A stretch of DNA of 64,000 nt from Terebella lapidaria (Eukaryota > Annelida > Polychaeta > Terebellida > Terebellidae): assembly GCA_949152475.1 (NCBI GenBank), contig OX424564.1, positions 23,434,165 to 23,498,164 on the forward strand. The letters run 5' to 3'. Every line of letters begins with the position of its first letter. Positions within the stretch are counted from its first letter, which is position 1. This document shows, one piece after another, positions 23,085-34,698 of this stretch. The position numbers and the translations under genes are program-made. The notes beneath the pieces are model-generated. The model did no database searches. It saw nothing but the letters and a program-made list of their open reading frames with translations, and was not told where the DNA came from.

Positions 23085-24645
23085 AGGTTACCGGACAATG
23101 TTTAATATTTCAGATGTTAGCCAGGTCACTGGTCAAATTCAAGGTCAAGAGAATATTCAGCATATATAATATTAAGCATATATCATGTCCACAGTTTTTT
23201 TTTTTGCTAAGCTGTAAATTCAATAATCAGAGAGATATTAGCAATTTTGTACTGTGGTCTTGAAAATGAAGGCTAAGGTCAAATTCAAGATCATCAAAAT
23301 ATTCAGTGTATATCATTTTCTATACGTCCACAATTGATTCCCAAGCCATGCAGTCAATAGAGGAGCAAGATATGAGCCATTTTGTCCTGTGAGAATGAGG
23401 TCAGAGGTCAAATTCAAGGTCATGAGAATATTCAACATATATCATTTCCTATAGGTCCACAATTGATTCCTAAACTGTAAAATCGATAATGAGCGAGATA
23501 TTAGCCATTTTGTGCTGTGACCTTGAAAAGCAGGTCAAAGGTCAAATTCAAGGTCATGACAATAATCTGCGTATATCATTTCCTATATGTTCATAACTGA
23601 TTCCTAAGCTGTAAAGTCGATAACAAGCGAGATATTAGCCATTTTGTCCTATGACCTCGAAAATGGGGTCGAAGGTCAAATTCAAGGTCATCAAAATATT
23701 CAGAATATATCATTTCCTATATGTCCACAATTGATTTTCTAAGCTGTAAAGTCTATAATAAGTGAGAAATTAGCCATTTTGTCTGTGACCTTGAAAATGA
23801 GGTCAAAGGTCAAAAACACGAGAATATTCAACATATATCATTCCCTATATGTTCACAATTGATTCCTAAGCTGTAAAGTCGATAATAGGCGAGATATTAG
23901 CCATTTTGTCCTGTGACTTGTGAAAATGAGTGAAATGAGTTCAAATCCTGTGAAATGAGCTCAAATGTCAAATTCAAGGTCATGACAATAATCTGCATAT
24001 ATCATTTCCTATATGTTCATAATTTATTCATAGGCAGTAAAGTCGATAACAAACGAGATATAAGCCATTTTGAGCTCCGACCTTGAAAATGAGGGCAGAG
24101 GTCAAATCAAGGTCATGAGAATATTCAGCATATATCATTTCCTATATGTCCACAATTGATTCCTAGTCTCTAATCTCAATATTAAGTGAGATATTAGGCA
24201 TAATGTGTCCCATTATAAAGCATAGGAGAATTTAACATGGGAAAGTCCCATTCGGGCGGAGTTTGGACCAAAATGGCCCACTTCGAGCGATTCAAGAGCA
24301 ACGAAATTTATAGACATCACAGAAGTACATATGAGGAGTGTTATGTATCAAAAAGAAAAAAAAGTTACTGAACAGATTTTGAGAAAATGGCCGCCAAAGT
24401 CCAAAATCAGGCATTTTTCGTCGAAAACGGCCGCCATTTTGAAAAAAATGCGAAAATCAAAAAACTAAAAAATAGCTCCTTCTTGAATTATTTTTAAGTA
24501 TTTCTGTGCAAAATTTCCCAAGAATTCGCCCGTAAACAAAAAAGATAAAAATGTGGACGACGACGACGATGACAACGACGGACGACGACGGATGACAGAC
24601 GCAACGCCATGCCAATAGGTTATCGGACCTTAGGTCCGGTAACCT
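23085..24645. mobile_element. TA-flanked nonautonomous element with internal tandem array
   Basis: The left end GGTTACCGGAC and the right end GTCCGGTAACC are inverted repeats, each bordered by TA, as after Tc1/mariner-type insertion. The right end repeats the motif once more in degenerate form (GGTTATCGGACC). The interior is a tandem array of about 130-bp units followed by a GGACGACGACG tract. No ORF. Confidence 0.7.
23100..24215. repeat. ~130-bp tandem array, about eight units
   Basis: Recurring phrases are AGGTCAAATTCAAGGTCATG, CATATATCATTTCCTATATG and GCGAGATATTAGCCATTTTG. Units differ by small indels, one by an extra GTGAAATGAG block. Confidence 0.85.
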
Positions 24646-24820
24646 AATAATACAGAAAAGTATACATATCGCAAAACATTGACTAACACAAGGCCACATA
24701 TTGTGGGCCTATATTGACAAAATGCCAAACATTCCAAAGAAGGAAAGAACTTCACCTGCACGGGTGTAATTTTGAAGTTCCATTCCAAGTTTCGGTTCTG
24801 AATGGGAGAGAGAAAAACAA

Positions 24821-27800
24821 TCAGGTATTATCGCTGTCACGTTGCCCCAGTGGTAGACAACTTACAATACATAAGTCCTTCAAACACCGACCTCTCAAGT
24901 CAACCTGGATCCAGGTATGCGTCAAAAATTCTTTAACTTCCAAAACTTCATAAGCGGAGAATTTCAGTCCATCGATCTGCTGCCAAATTGGGTCTGTTTG
25001 CATTTCGTAGAATCTGAAAAGGTTCGCCTGTGTTAACAACAGAACAGCATTGAAGTGTAACCTAACCCTCCTCCTAACCACACACTTGGTTCACGACCCG
25101 TTTTGTTGAATGTCACAGTAAGGTGTCTTGCCATGTCATATATCATGGCAAGTTGTCATGTTGTAAAAATATCTAAAATTTTAACGACAAGATATCATAC
25201 TGCGAAGTTTTATGACAAGACGTTTTATTGTGAAAAAAATATATAACGATAAGTTGTCTTACTATAGTAAATATGAAGACAAGACGTCTTAACATGGAAA
25301 AAATAACGATATGCATGGTGACATACAGTTATACAGTTTCAACACATCAAAACGTCTTCTGGTGAGTTTCATTAACAGACATGTTAATATTATACTTTTT
25401 CAAGGTAAGATGTATTGTTGTGAAAATTTTCATGGTGGCATGTCTTGTCAAGATGATTTTCTTACTTTTCGTAACATGACAGCTTGCCATGATATTTATC
25501 ATGACAAGGCAACTTACTGTGACACTCAACATGGCATGTCGTGATGTGGTTAAGTGGATGATCGATTGGAACGTACATAAAATGTTTATAAAACAATACT
25601 ACATATTTAATGATACATCAGTTTTGTGTGAAATAAAAACGTTTATTGTAAAGCAGCTTTTTGTTGTTGTTGTTGTTGTTGACATAACATCAAACGTGGT
25701 TAATGGAAGGTGCCACAAACTACATGTAACATACACGTCGAATTTATCTGTCCAGCTGGTGGCATCGTTCATTGCAAACAGTCTGTCCCGTTTGTGTTCG
25801 ATTAGGGTGCACTTCCCTACATCCAACGGTGGTCTATGTATGAAGATTTCCTTCTGATGAAACCTGGAGTACAAAATCTTGACCTGTCAGAATATTCACA
25901 GTTTCAATGCGGTGGGAATTATGGAAACTATTTTCAAGGTCTGGAAACTATTTACTGGTTGCTCTATGAAAAACAAATATAAGTACAGGTACATTCATAT
26001 TATCACATATACATGTAGATACAAATTCACACATCAAAGAAAAAAATACCTTTTTATCAAGTTGTCGTCCTCGGCACCCCAGCCAAAGAACAAGTTGGTA
26101 AAGCCATTAACTGACTCAAAGACATCGGGCCGAAATAGTACACCAGATCCGAACGAATTGGGATAATTCCTGGCAAGCGTGCAATTATCTTATGCATTTG
26201 AGAATGAAATATGCGAGAATTATCTCTAAAGTATTTCACAGAAATAGAAACATAGAAGATTTACATAGAAATTTAACAATTGTGTTAATGATGAATAAGT
26301 ACGTCTCTAACTTGGCAGGGCGTATATACCTGTTATATTGTGTGATACTAGCTCGAAATGAGAAATGACATGTATGATGACATTAGGCCTGTTAACGGTT
26401 AGTACAACCTTTTGATGATACCAATAGCAAACTTGACATCAAAAACTTGGAAGTCGACTACTTACGTCACTGAGTGGGTAAATATAGCTTCTAGCATTTT
26501 ACGCTGGATGTAGACTGTACATCAACACTGCCCAGCACCGTTGTTCCGGAGTGATACCCTACTGATGAAACTTACGTGTAATTGAACCTATCACTATAGG
26601 CAGCCCAGTGTATCGGCTGGTCCCCACACATCACCATGTTGTCATCTCTCTCTATGAAAGTATCAACATCGTGAAACAAGACACAGTCGGCCTCGAACAT
26701 CTTCTTGACTTCCAGATAGCAAGCGTTCATGATGGCGGCTTTGTTGAACATATAGGGCAGATTCTGTGGACGAGTATCGAAGATGGATCGCTGATTTTGA
26801 TTTGATTTTGTTTTTAATAAATCATACATGGAATGCCAAGTAAAATATGATTTCTTGAGAAATCTCCATTGTGGTCCTAAAAATAACAATATTTACACTA
26901 TGTGACGAAATAGCGTGTCTCCCGGCGGCTATTACGCCGACACAATCATATAGTACGATGTATGACATGCGTTAACACAAGACAAAAGTCCGACGTTTCT
27001 TTCCAATAATCCGGGGTTTATTGGGATGATTAAAGTTCGATGAAACGATCATGGTATTCACACGTAATCCCAGTAATATAGTCCGAAGTATTCTATAGTC
27101 CGATATAGTTCCGATTTCTTGTAAATTCACAATATCCTTCTTTCTATTTCTTGTACCTCTCTATTACATTTCTTCGTTTTCTTCTTGCTTTTTAAAGTTC
27201 TAATCCAAAAGTCACAATCATACGAGTCCGGGAACGCGCGGGGCCATGTGCTGAGTATCTGTAATTTTCCCGCGTGTATACGGAGGTGATGTCATGATAG
27301 GTTGAATATGATGCAATGTCTGGGTAGGGGTGGTTAAGTGTCTGGAAATGTGGTGATTGGAGGTAATGAGGGGTGTGTCATCGTGAGTAGAGGTGTTTAC
27401 ATGTGGTGCGGTTGCTAGGACGGTGTGTGCTGGTGACGTAAGGTAAGTATGGAGTCATGTGATGAATTTGTGTCGTGTATGTCGAGTGAGAGAACATGTA
27501 AGGGATGGGTTTTGGCTCGTTACAGTCCTAAATATTCTACAACTATATGATTCGGTCAGTTAATATTCGACCAATCACTGGATGCTGTCTTTCTTTTCCT
27601 TTTTTTTAAAAAGAAATTATATTAACAAAGATAACGTAACAAATAAGGAAACCTGTTCGACGACGAAGATGCGGTATTCTAGCTGCTGCTTCTGTAAGAT
27701 AGGATGCATGTGTGCCAGAAAGGCTCTAAGGTGAGTTTCACGGTCTCTGGATGGTACGATGACCGCCACTCGTCTCCTGGCCACACAGTCAGACGGCGAC

Positions 27801-30453
27801 CATTGACCTCCAACTTGGACCCCAGGTAGCTGACCCTCCAGCTCTCGCCATGACGTCTTTGTCAGGCGATCTTTGTCCACTTTGATATTGCCGTCTGTGT
27901 GAATCAAATTGGATGTGACGTTCATTTTTTTTCCAATAGAATATATTTTAGAATTGTTTAAAGAATGTATAAACTAACGACAAAATGGTTCAGGACTTCA
28001 GGACAAAAGCATAAGTTCGTAATTAAAGCGGTATTTGCACTTAGTTACTAATATTTGTTCGAATTGAAAAACCAGCTCAGTCGACAAAATTATATCAAAA
28101 CAATTAGGTATGACCCCCAAAATTGCATACACAGGGCTATTCATGTGCCATTTTACCCGAAATAGAAGGCTGGAAGTGGTGTTTACATCAAGATTGACAG
28201 GCGCGCAAGTTCATGTTTATGTTTACATTGGAATCAGGTCTTTGAGAGAGGAATCCCTGACATGCCACACATTCAAACACGGTGGCCATCCGTTCCGCAT
28301 TGTTGCTGGTAAGAAATCGATTTTAGTATGGTTTGGGTCCGTGTCATTATAAACACACTGGATGCGCCTACGTTCCAACATGGTCCTGGTAAAGTGCGAT
28401 AATGCAAACATAGAATATTGGTGTACATCACCAGTTTCTCAGAATATTGATTTTTTCATGAAATTGCTGAAAATGCGCGGAATTGGTTATTTTAACTAGC
28501 AACAACGCGAAACGAATGGGCACCGTATATGAGACATCAACGCTAAACCAGCTCATGAATATGCAAATATCACGCATGGCCGCATGCTAGGCCATCGAGT
28601 CACGTCTATGATCGAGTGAACCGAAGAAGTGACCGAGGAAATCCCTCGATATTTTAGCTTACAAGACCCGTGTGTGCTGTTCTATTGTCACTATTTTGCA
28701 ACTGACATGTCTATCGATTGATGGGACTCAAAATATGCATAGGCCCAAAAGATATTCTGGCAAGTGGAAGGAAGTGTAAGAGCCCCTTTAAGTTTTCATG
28801 CTGATAATCGAGCTTTGTTGCACATTATATCGGTGACATACGGTGGCTTCCTTTGGTCATATTTTTTTTTTACATTTTGTTTTACTGCGTCATTGCGTTG
28901 CTTGTGACATCTATTAAAGGAGTTTTTTTTACGTTCGGTTATTGACAACATTCTTACTCCTTGAACGATCGAGAGACTCATTGCAGCATTGTTTATTTAG
29001 AATATTGATATCGATGCACCACATATCAAATAACATATACCATATTTTCTCTCGACGAGCAAGGATTCATTTCATCAATTTCCCTGCCATCAATTTTCTC
29101 GTTCTTTTTACATAAGGTTATTTATATATGTTGACAATTGTGCCATTTTTGTTTCCAAATTCAACATTCAAAGTGTCCCTCTCAGACCTATCAGTACCAT
29201 TTTATACTATATCATCTCAGCAGAATTGAGGCAGGCTACTTTTCAATAATGTTTGAAAACTACCAAGTTTTCGTCACCATAAAAATGTTTTCGTCACAGG
29301 TAAAAGATTTTTGTTGTGTTTTGGTCACGGCTGATTAGGTTTTCGTTCTGGGTTGAAATGTGATTTCGTTGTGGTTAAAATGTTTCCATGACGCTTGATT
29401 TATGTCACTATTGAAAGGGATTTCGTTGTAGCTAGAGGACTTTCGTCATGATTAAAAAAAAAATTGTCACCCAAAAAATATTTAGAGCTGAGCTCTTGGA
29501 AAACATATTATCTCACCGTATCAATTAACCATTATAAATAAGCCATCGTAGTGACACCTATCCACAGCATCGGCAAATTATCAAGCCACCGAAACATTTT
29601 CGCTGCAGCTAAAACTATTTTCGCCCCAGCTAAATTACTTTCGCTGCAGCTAAAACTATTTTAGCTCCAGCTAAAACATTGTCGCTGCAGCTAAAGCCAT
29701 TTTCGCCCTAGCCAAACTATTTTCGATCCAGCTAAAATGAAAAATAGTTTTAGCTGAATCGAAAATAGTTTTAGCTGCAGCGAAAATATTTTTGCCGCTT
29801 GATATTTTGGAATTAATTATATATATATAATTATGTATATATATGGCACAAATAAGCCGCCGTAGTGAACGTGTGAGGATATGCAAAACTAATCCCGGCG
29901 CAAGACTTGGAGCCGCGAATGTCGCAACGCAATTGTGTCCCTTACCTAGATGTGACGGTACACATGGACATAAATTCTTGTTTTGTATGTCTGATACACA
30001 CGTCTCTGTTCGACAGATTTCGTTCATCCAGCAGTTGTACTCCTGTATTGTCGGGGTTTTGCTGTTGTAACTGTATTCTGCTAGGTGTCTATTCAATTCT
30101 TCCAAAATGTATATCTGCCGTCGTTTCGGTCTGCGTTTGGCGCGACTCAACTTGCGCCAGTATCCTCTCCATATCTTTGTGTGATCTTCTCCAATGACAA
30201 CACAACCATCAGGTTCAACCGTCTGGTTCTGCATACAGCTATGAATGGACTCATGTGATCTAACGTTAGCCACTGAGTTATCATCACTGCGGTTGATTTT
30301 GGTAGAAATATTTTTCAATGATTCACTTTGAGTTTTCACATTTGAAGCATTGTGTGTATTAGACCACTCGATTATCCGAAAACTTAAGGACAAAATGAAA
30401 CAGGTCAGTGCCATCCATTTCAAATTTGTAACAAAAAGTTTCCAGACCGACAT
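24821..30453 (-). CDS. Beta-1,4-galactosyltransferase family protein (GT7), six exons, 463 aa
   Basis: Exons (minus strand): 30453-29946, 27894-27653, 26763-26576, 26169-26050, 25863-25737, 25027-24821. All borders are GT/AG and phases (1,0,2,2,0) match, giving 463 aa. The start is the first ATG, before a short basic tail and one membrane segment (about 11-29), so a type II Golgi anchor. A stem with N-glycosylation sites follows. The catalytic part has LCPCVPSHLDG, VGGQWSPSDC, VAVIVPSRDRETHLRAFL, FHDVD (metal-binding DVD at 282-284) and GFTNLFFGWGAEDDN (343-348). The family transfers Gal or GalNAc from the UDP-sugar to GlcNAc-type acceptors. Odd points: the position that is Tyr289 in bovine B4GALT1 and sets donor choice is Ser318 (NSFGSG), and the metal-ligand Met is Leu373 (CTLIEH). 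The exon 5 donor (GTGTAT) is weak. This is the only intact host gene in the window. Confidence 0.9.
25092..25543. mobile_element. Foldback element in galactosyltransferase intron 5
   Basis: The left end CACGACCCGTTTTGTTGAAT and the inverted right end CACGACATGCCATGTTGAGT open arms that continue through TGTCACAGTAAG, CTTGYCATG and ATATCATGGCAAG. The loop holds further degenerate copies of GACAAGACGTCTTA. No ORF. Confidence 0.72.
26901..27524. mobile_element. Possible solo LTR-like fossil in intron 2
   Basis: The stretch opens with TGTGACG and closes with CGTTACA, the same end pattern as the LTR elements at 31.9-41.7 kb, and it interrupts the intron between exons 2 and 3. A matching target duplication was not seen, so this is a weak call. 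Confidence 0.3.
28027..28787. mobile_element. TTAA-flanked element in galactosyltransferase intron 1
   Basis: TTAA lies at 28023-28026 and 28788-28791. The ends AGCGGTATTTGCACTT and (inverted) AGGGGCTCTTACACTT are an imperfect inverted repeat. The length and target suggest an old piggyBac- or Kolobok-type nonautonomous copy. Confidence 0.45.
29250..29460. repeat. Degenerate TTTCGT tandem repeats
   Basis: Phrases such as TTTTCGTCAC, TTTCGTTGTGGT and TTTCGTTGTAGCT recur every 25-30 bp in galactosyltransferase intron 1. Confidence 0.5.
29585..29800. repeat. ~22-bp TTCGCTGCAGCTAAAACTAT repeats ending in a hairpin
   Basis: About seven units of the type TTTTCGCTGCAGCTAAAACTA run in one direction. 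Near 29745 the direction flips, so the two halves can pair as a hairpin. It lies about 150 bp downstream of galactosyltransferase exon 1. Confidence 0.75.
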
Positions 30454-31700
30454 GATAGTGATGTGATAACTTCCATATGCTGTTTCTGCTCTGTATATTC
30501 CACTAAAAACGCGGAGAACAACATCACGTAAAAACGCAAATAGATGTTCACTCAGATATGTATACCTTTAACCGAAATGCGAAGAAAACTGGCTCTGTTT
30601 CGCTCCCTCCAAACACAGGCCCACAATTGACCTTACGACGGTATTGTTGACCCCTTTTCTGTGAAGCGTATAGCGTATATGACGGTCATGATCGAATGAA
30701 CCGTCGCAAGTGTGGCTATGAAGCGTACACCTCCGACAAATATTGCCGGGCAATAGTTATCCCGTCCGAATGTCCGTAATGTAAATGTTCAGCTGACCGC
30801 ATCGGTGAATGAAGACATGCAGACGGACGAACGGACCACATCTGCCTGGCTGGCTTTCTAGAGGATAATGTTCAACTGACCGCATCAGTGATCGCGGGCT
30901 GGCTGGCTGGCTGGCTGACCGCATCAGTGATCGCGGGCTGGCTGGCTGACCACATCATTGATCGCGGGCTGGCTGGCTGGCTGACCGCTTCAGTTATCGC
31001 GGAGTGGAAGGTGGGGTTGGTGCTTGTTGACCGTATTGTGTGATTTTATGGGCAATTGGGACTAGATACACTGACCGCATTGTGGATAAGGGGAGTGACC
31101 ACATTATAGGAGTACCCTCAACATGTAAATGCCTATGCTGGCATTCGGAACCAATGCATCTGATCACAATGCATGGGTTGACCACACTTATGGAGTGACT
31201 GAAGGCTGGAGTTCTACTGTAAACCAGAGGCCCTTCATTTTTTCCAACTCTCTTAGGGGTGCCCAGGATTTTCACCGAAGCGCCCAGGATTTTCACCGGT
31301 GAATATCCAACATTTTCCCATCTTTGTATATGCTGCCGTTTTAAACATGTTAACGTGTAAAATCAAACGTAAACGCTACTGTAAAATTGCAGAGAATTGT
31401 TACGCACGATCGAGTAGCATATTTCATTTACGTTATATATGACGGTTTTCACGCTTAGGAAATTTTGTTGCGAATTTTAAAGATGGCCTGTATTTTTAAA
31501 AATATTGTTCACAGTTTTTATATCTTGTTATTCTGTGATTAGGAAGCGATCAGATATATACTAGAAACAGTTTGTTTGTACTAGTAACTGGTAGAAAATT
31601 ATTCATTATTTTGCTCATAAATCGTCAAAAAGTAACGGAGAAAATTCCCGATATTTTTACATGCATCATATAGCAAACGGAATGACAAAGTGACTCAGTC
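30454..31700. promoter_or_regulatory. Upstream region of the galactosyltransferase gene
   Basis: The promoter must lie here because translation starts at 30453 on the minus strand, but I see no convincing TATA box or initiator. At 30850-31000 there is a simple-repeat cluster of GGCTGGCT and CTGACCGCATCAGTGATCGC units, and at 31255-31300 a short GCCCAGGATTTTCACCG pair. Confidence 0.4.
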
Positions 31701-31882
31701 GGAATGTTGTGGGGAGTGTGTAGGTCGAGAAATGGATATGATCTGCACTAAATAAACCGAAGTAGATGTTTCGCAGACAAGAGTAACATCTGTTCTATCA
31801 ATTAAAAAGTGCACTTTAAATTATCTCTTGTCTGTCCAAGACGGACAACATGATCCCCCCAAACAGTTATATAACATTATAT

Positions 31883-32960
31883 TGTAACGGATTTGGGGGT
31901 GTTCCCAAATGTTCCCCAGGTATTCCGTCCAGGAAACAGATGGTTCACGATTTGAAGAGTATTCCCGAAGTGTACAGGTGCTATTTCGTTGTAAAAAGTT
32001 ATATACGGTTACATATTATTAGTATTAGAGAGGTTGTCCGGCTCAGAACTTAGTATATTTTTAAACGTTTGAGACGGAACCGCCGGACACCCTCTCGGTT
32101 GAGCCGGAGCCTCCGGAGTACAAAAACGTCAAACTACGTAGTTTCCAAAAGGTCACGTGATCGGTCTCAGTTTCGGTTCGAAAGGTGACGTGGCAGCCAC
32201 TGATTGGTTCTAGCATGTTTCCTTAAATTCCGGAAAAATCAGTGTGTTGTCTGTCTGTGACGTCACAATGAGCTGGTCACGTGATACCCGGGTCCGTGTC
32301 TATATAAGCCCTCGGTTCCGAGAGGTTCAGTGAAGTTGGTGTTCTGACGTGGACTAATGCAGACCCACCTTCCAGAGCAGTGTACTCCGGAAACGGCTTT
32401 GGTCATGCAGACTATTTCAATTCATTCTTCCGGCTGTAAACTTGGAAAATAAAGCTGAAAACCTCATCCGAGTCATTTTTCCGTGTTCCTGAAGTGAAAT
32501 GAAAAGTGACAAAGTAATGATAACACAGAGTACTAGCAGAGAGTGTAGAACAGAGAGGACTCACTCTGCGAATTTCTATTGTCTACCATTTTGTCTCATT
32601 GAGCACTGTCATCCTGGCGGCTGGAGGCGATGTTGTCGTGTGTCCTCCTCAGGGACGATTGTGAATTACGTCATTTCGTTTTGCTAACTAATTCTTTCAT
32701 TCATAAATTCATGTCATAGTAATAGTAGTAAACACATCCATCCGCCAGGAGTGTCACCAGTTCAAAATACAAAATGGCGCCAGTGGAGTGAAACCTCTCT
32801 GTTTTACACTCTCTGGTACTAGTAATACGGAGTAAGGAGAAACGAAAAGCAAGACAAGTAAAGATAAAGCTGATAACGTCTGAGGGTGATCCAGAACCCA
32901 GATCATCAGAGAAGGAGAAGACGGGCGGAGAGGGGGGCGACAGAGCGGTTGCGTGGCACC
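31883..32960 (+). mobile_element. LTR-like fossil with TGTAACGG start, older copy
   Basis: Starts TGTAACGGATTTGGGGG and runs parallel to 33317-34100: a GGTCACGTGA-type block, a TATA box (CTATATAAGCCC, near 32300), GAACTTGGAAAATAAA-type 3' signals and a GGGTGATCCAGAACCCAGATC block. It diverges from the copy at 33317 and has no clear right end. The relationship to gypsy-type LTRs is inferred from the TG start, TATA box and polyadenylation signal. It carries a MITE and is the older of the two copies. Confidence 0.6.
32537..32815. mobile_element. MITE with CAGAGAGTGT ends and GTACTAG target duplication
   Basis: The inverted ends CAGAGAGTGTAGAACAGAGA and CAGAGAGTGTAAAACAGAGA border 279 bp, flanked by GTACTAG on both sides. 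CAG-type ends with a 7-8-bp duplication fit a hAT-derived MITE. It interrupts the LTR-like fossil: the related copy at 33317 runs through this point without it. Confidence 0.88.
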
Positions 32961-33316
32961 ATAGTGGAGTACTTGATGCAAACACCAGTTTTCAACAGTT
33001 AACAAATTGCAAATGTTACGTGTTTTGTTACAAATGTTAAGTATTGTAACGATAGCAGCGTATGTTTTATCTTTGATTACGCTACTAATTTTGGCAAACA
33101 AGTTTTTCTTTTCGGCTCCCAGATGGCCACCGACCAAGCTGGTGATGACGACAACCAAAGGAATATTGTAACGGTTAACCGAGCGAGCGTCTGTCTTCTC
33201 CTTCAAATCTTGCATTAGAGCCGCAGCGAGATGATGACTCATACACACAACACCATGTACATGCTTTATTTACACCAGACATAAAATATATAAAGTTTCC
33301 AAATGACACAAAATAT

Positions 33317-34698
33317 TGTAACGGTTTTGGGGCGTACCCAAAGGTTTCCCCTAGGTAATTCTGTTAGTGTTTTGTGATATTATGGTTAAATAACCGTTTA
33401 TTAGGGTGTATATGTGTTTAAAGGTTCATACGGTTCCGTATTGTTAATGTTTTAAAGGTTTTCCGTCTCGGAACTTAGTAATTTATGATGTTGGTAAAGC
33501 CGGAGACGGATCCGGAGACGGAGACGGAACCGGAGACGGAGCCGGAACAATGGAGTACAAAAACGTAATGACGTTATTTCCGGAAGGTCATGTGATCAGC
33601 CTCGTTTTCGGTTTAAAAGGTGACGTGTCAGCCACTGATTGGTTCTAGAGTGTTTTTAGAAATCCGGAAAATATCAGTGTTTTGGCGGACTATGACGTCA
33701 CAATAGGTTGGTCACGTGACATGGGTCTCAGGTCTATAAAAGCCCCCGCTTCACAGCGGACGGCGGAGTTGGTGTCCTGACGTCGACCTGTGCAGACCCC
33801 TTCTCCCATAGCAGAGTACTCCCTTGTTCCGGATAGAGTCATCCAGATGATAGCAGTTAAGTCTTCCGACTGTGAACTTGGAAAATAAACATGAAAACTT
33901 CAACCGAGTTGTTTTTCCGTGTTCGTTAGGGAACTGGAAGTTATAATAAAGTTAGTTTCCCGGAAAAGACAGTTATACGGAGTAAAGGGAGATAAGACTA
34001 CAGTCGGTTAAGACCAAGTTGTAATGACGTCTTAGGGTGATCTAAGAACCCAGATCACCGAGGAAGGAGACGGAGACGGAGGTGGAATTCAACGGAGCAA
34101 CTACGGAGGCGGTATCGGACGGAGCAGTTGCAGAGACGGGAACGACGAAGCAGTTGCAGAGGCGGTACCGGACGACGGAGTTGCAGAGGCAGTACCTGAC
34201 GGAGCGGTTGCGGTAACCGGAAGTGGGAACACTTCCGAGATACTCCATTTCAGGTGCAGTCGCAGGTTGCGGTGAGGCGGAGCCAACCGGAGCAGATTGC
34301 AGTGCGGCGGAACCTGGCAGAGCGGTTGCAGTATTCGGAAACGGCAACGTTCCCGGATTCTTTATTCCAGGCGCAGTCGCAGTTTGCAGTAAGACGGAAA
34401 ACGACGGAGCTGTTGCAGTAAAGCGGTTTCCCGACGGAGCAGTTGCAGTACCCGGAGACGGAAACGCCTCCGGATCCTTACTTTACAGGTGCAGTTGCAG
34501 ATTAGCAGTCGGACAACGGTTAAGAGGTCCATTCCAGACCACGCTACCAACCTTAGAGACTTCTAGCCGGAGTTCAACCGTACAGCAGTAGCAGTTTCCC
34601 GGAGTTTTACCGTTTCAGCTCCGGTTAAACAACAACTCACCCACCTCCCTAGAAAACCGGTTCATCAAGACGTCACAGAAGGGTGCAAACCCGTTACA
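33317..34698 (+). mobile_element. Nested TGTAACGG...CCGTTACA LTR-like element
   Basis: 1,382 bp with palindromic outer ends (TGTAACGG / CCGTTACA) and a 4-bp ATAT duplication. The empty site survives in the sister LTRs near 38990 and 40760 (ACACAAAATATGTATATAAT), which proves the insertion. It contains a TATA box (CTATAAAAGCCC, near 33735), an AATAAA near 33883 and, from 34060, degenerate GGAGACGGA / GGAGCAGTTGCAG repeats. A solo LTR is the simplest reading. It is a fossil with no long coding frame. Confidence 0.8.
34060..34560. repeat. Degenerate CGGAGCAGTTGCAG tandem repeats
   Basis: Units built on GACGGAGCAGTTGCAG and GGAGACGGAAACG recur with variable spacing in the 3' half of the nested LTR-like element. 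Confidence 0.7.

Noticed and set aside
29671-29945. Extension of galactosyltransferase exon 1 to the stop at 29671
   Set aside because: A strong GTAAGG donor at 29945 and the in-phase acceptor of exon 2 give the conserved family sequence; the extension reads into intron repeats.
32754-33248. 164-codon minus-strand frame
   Set aside because: It crosses the boundary between two unrelated repeats and a MITE, so it is a chance fusion of open stretches.
34223-34591. 122-codon plus-strand frame in the nested LTR-like element
   Set aside because: It is built entirely from the GGAGCAGTTGCAG repeats.
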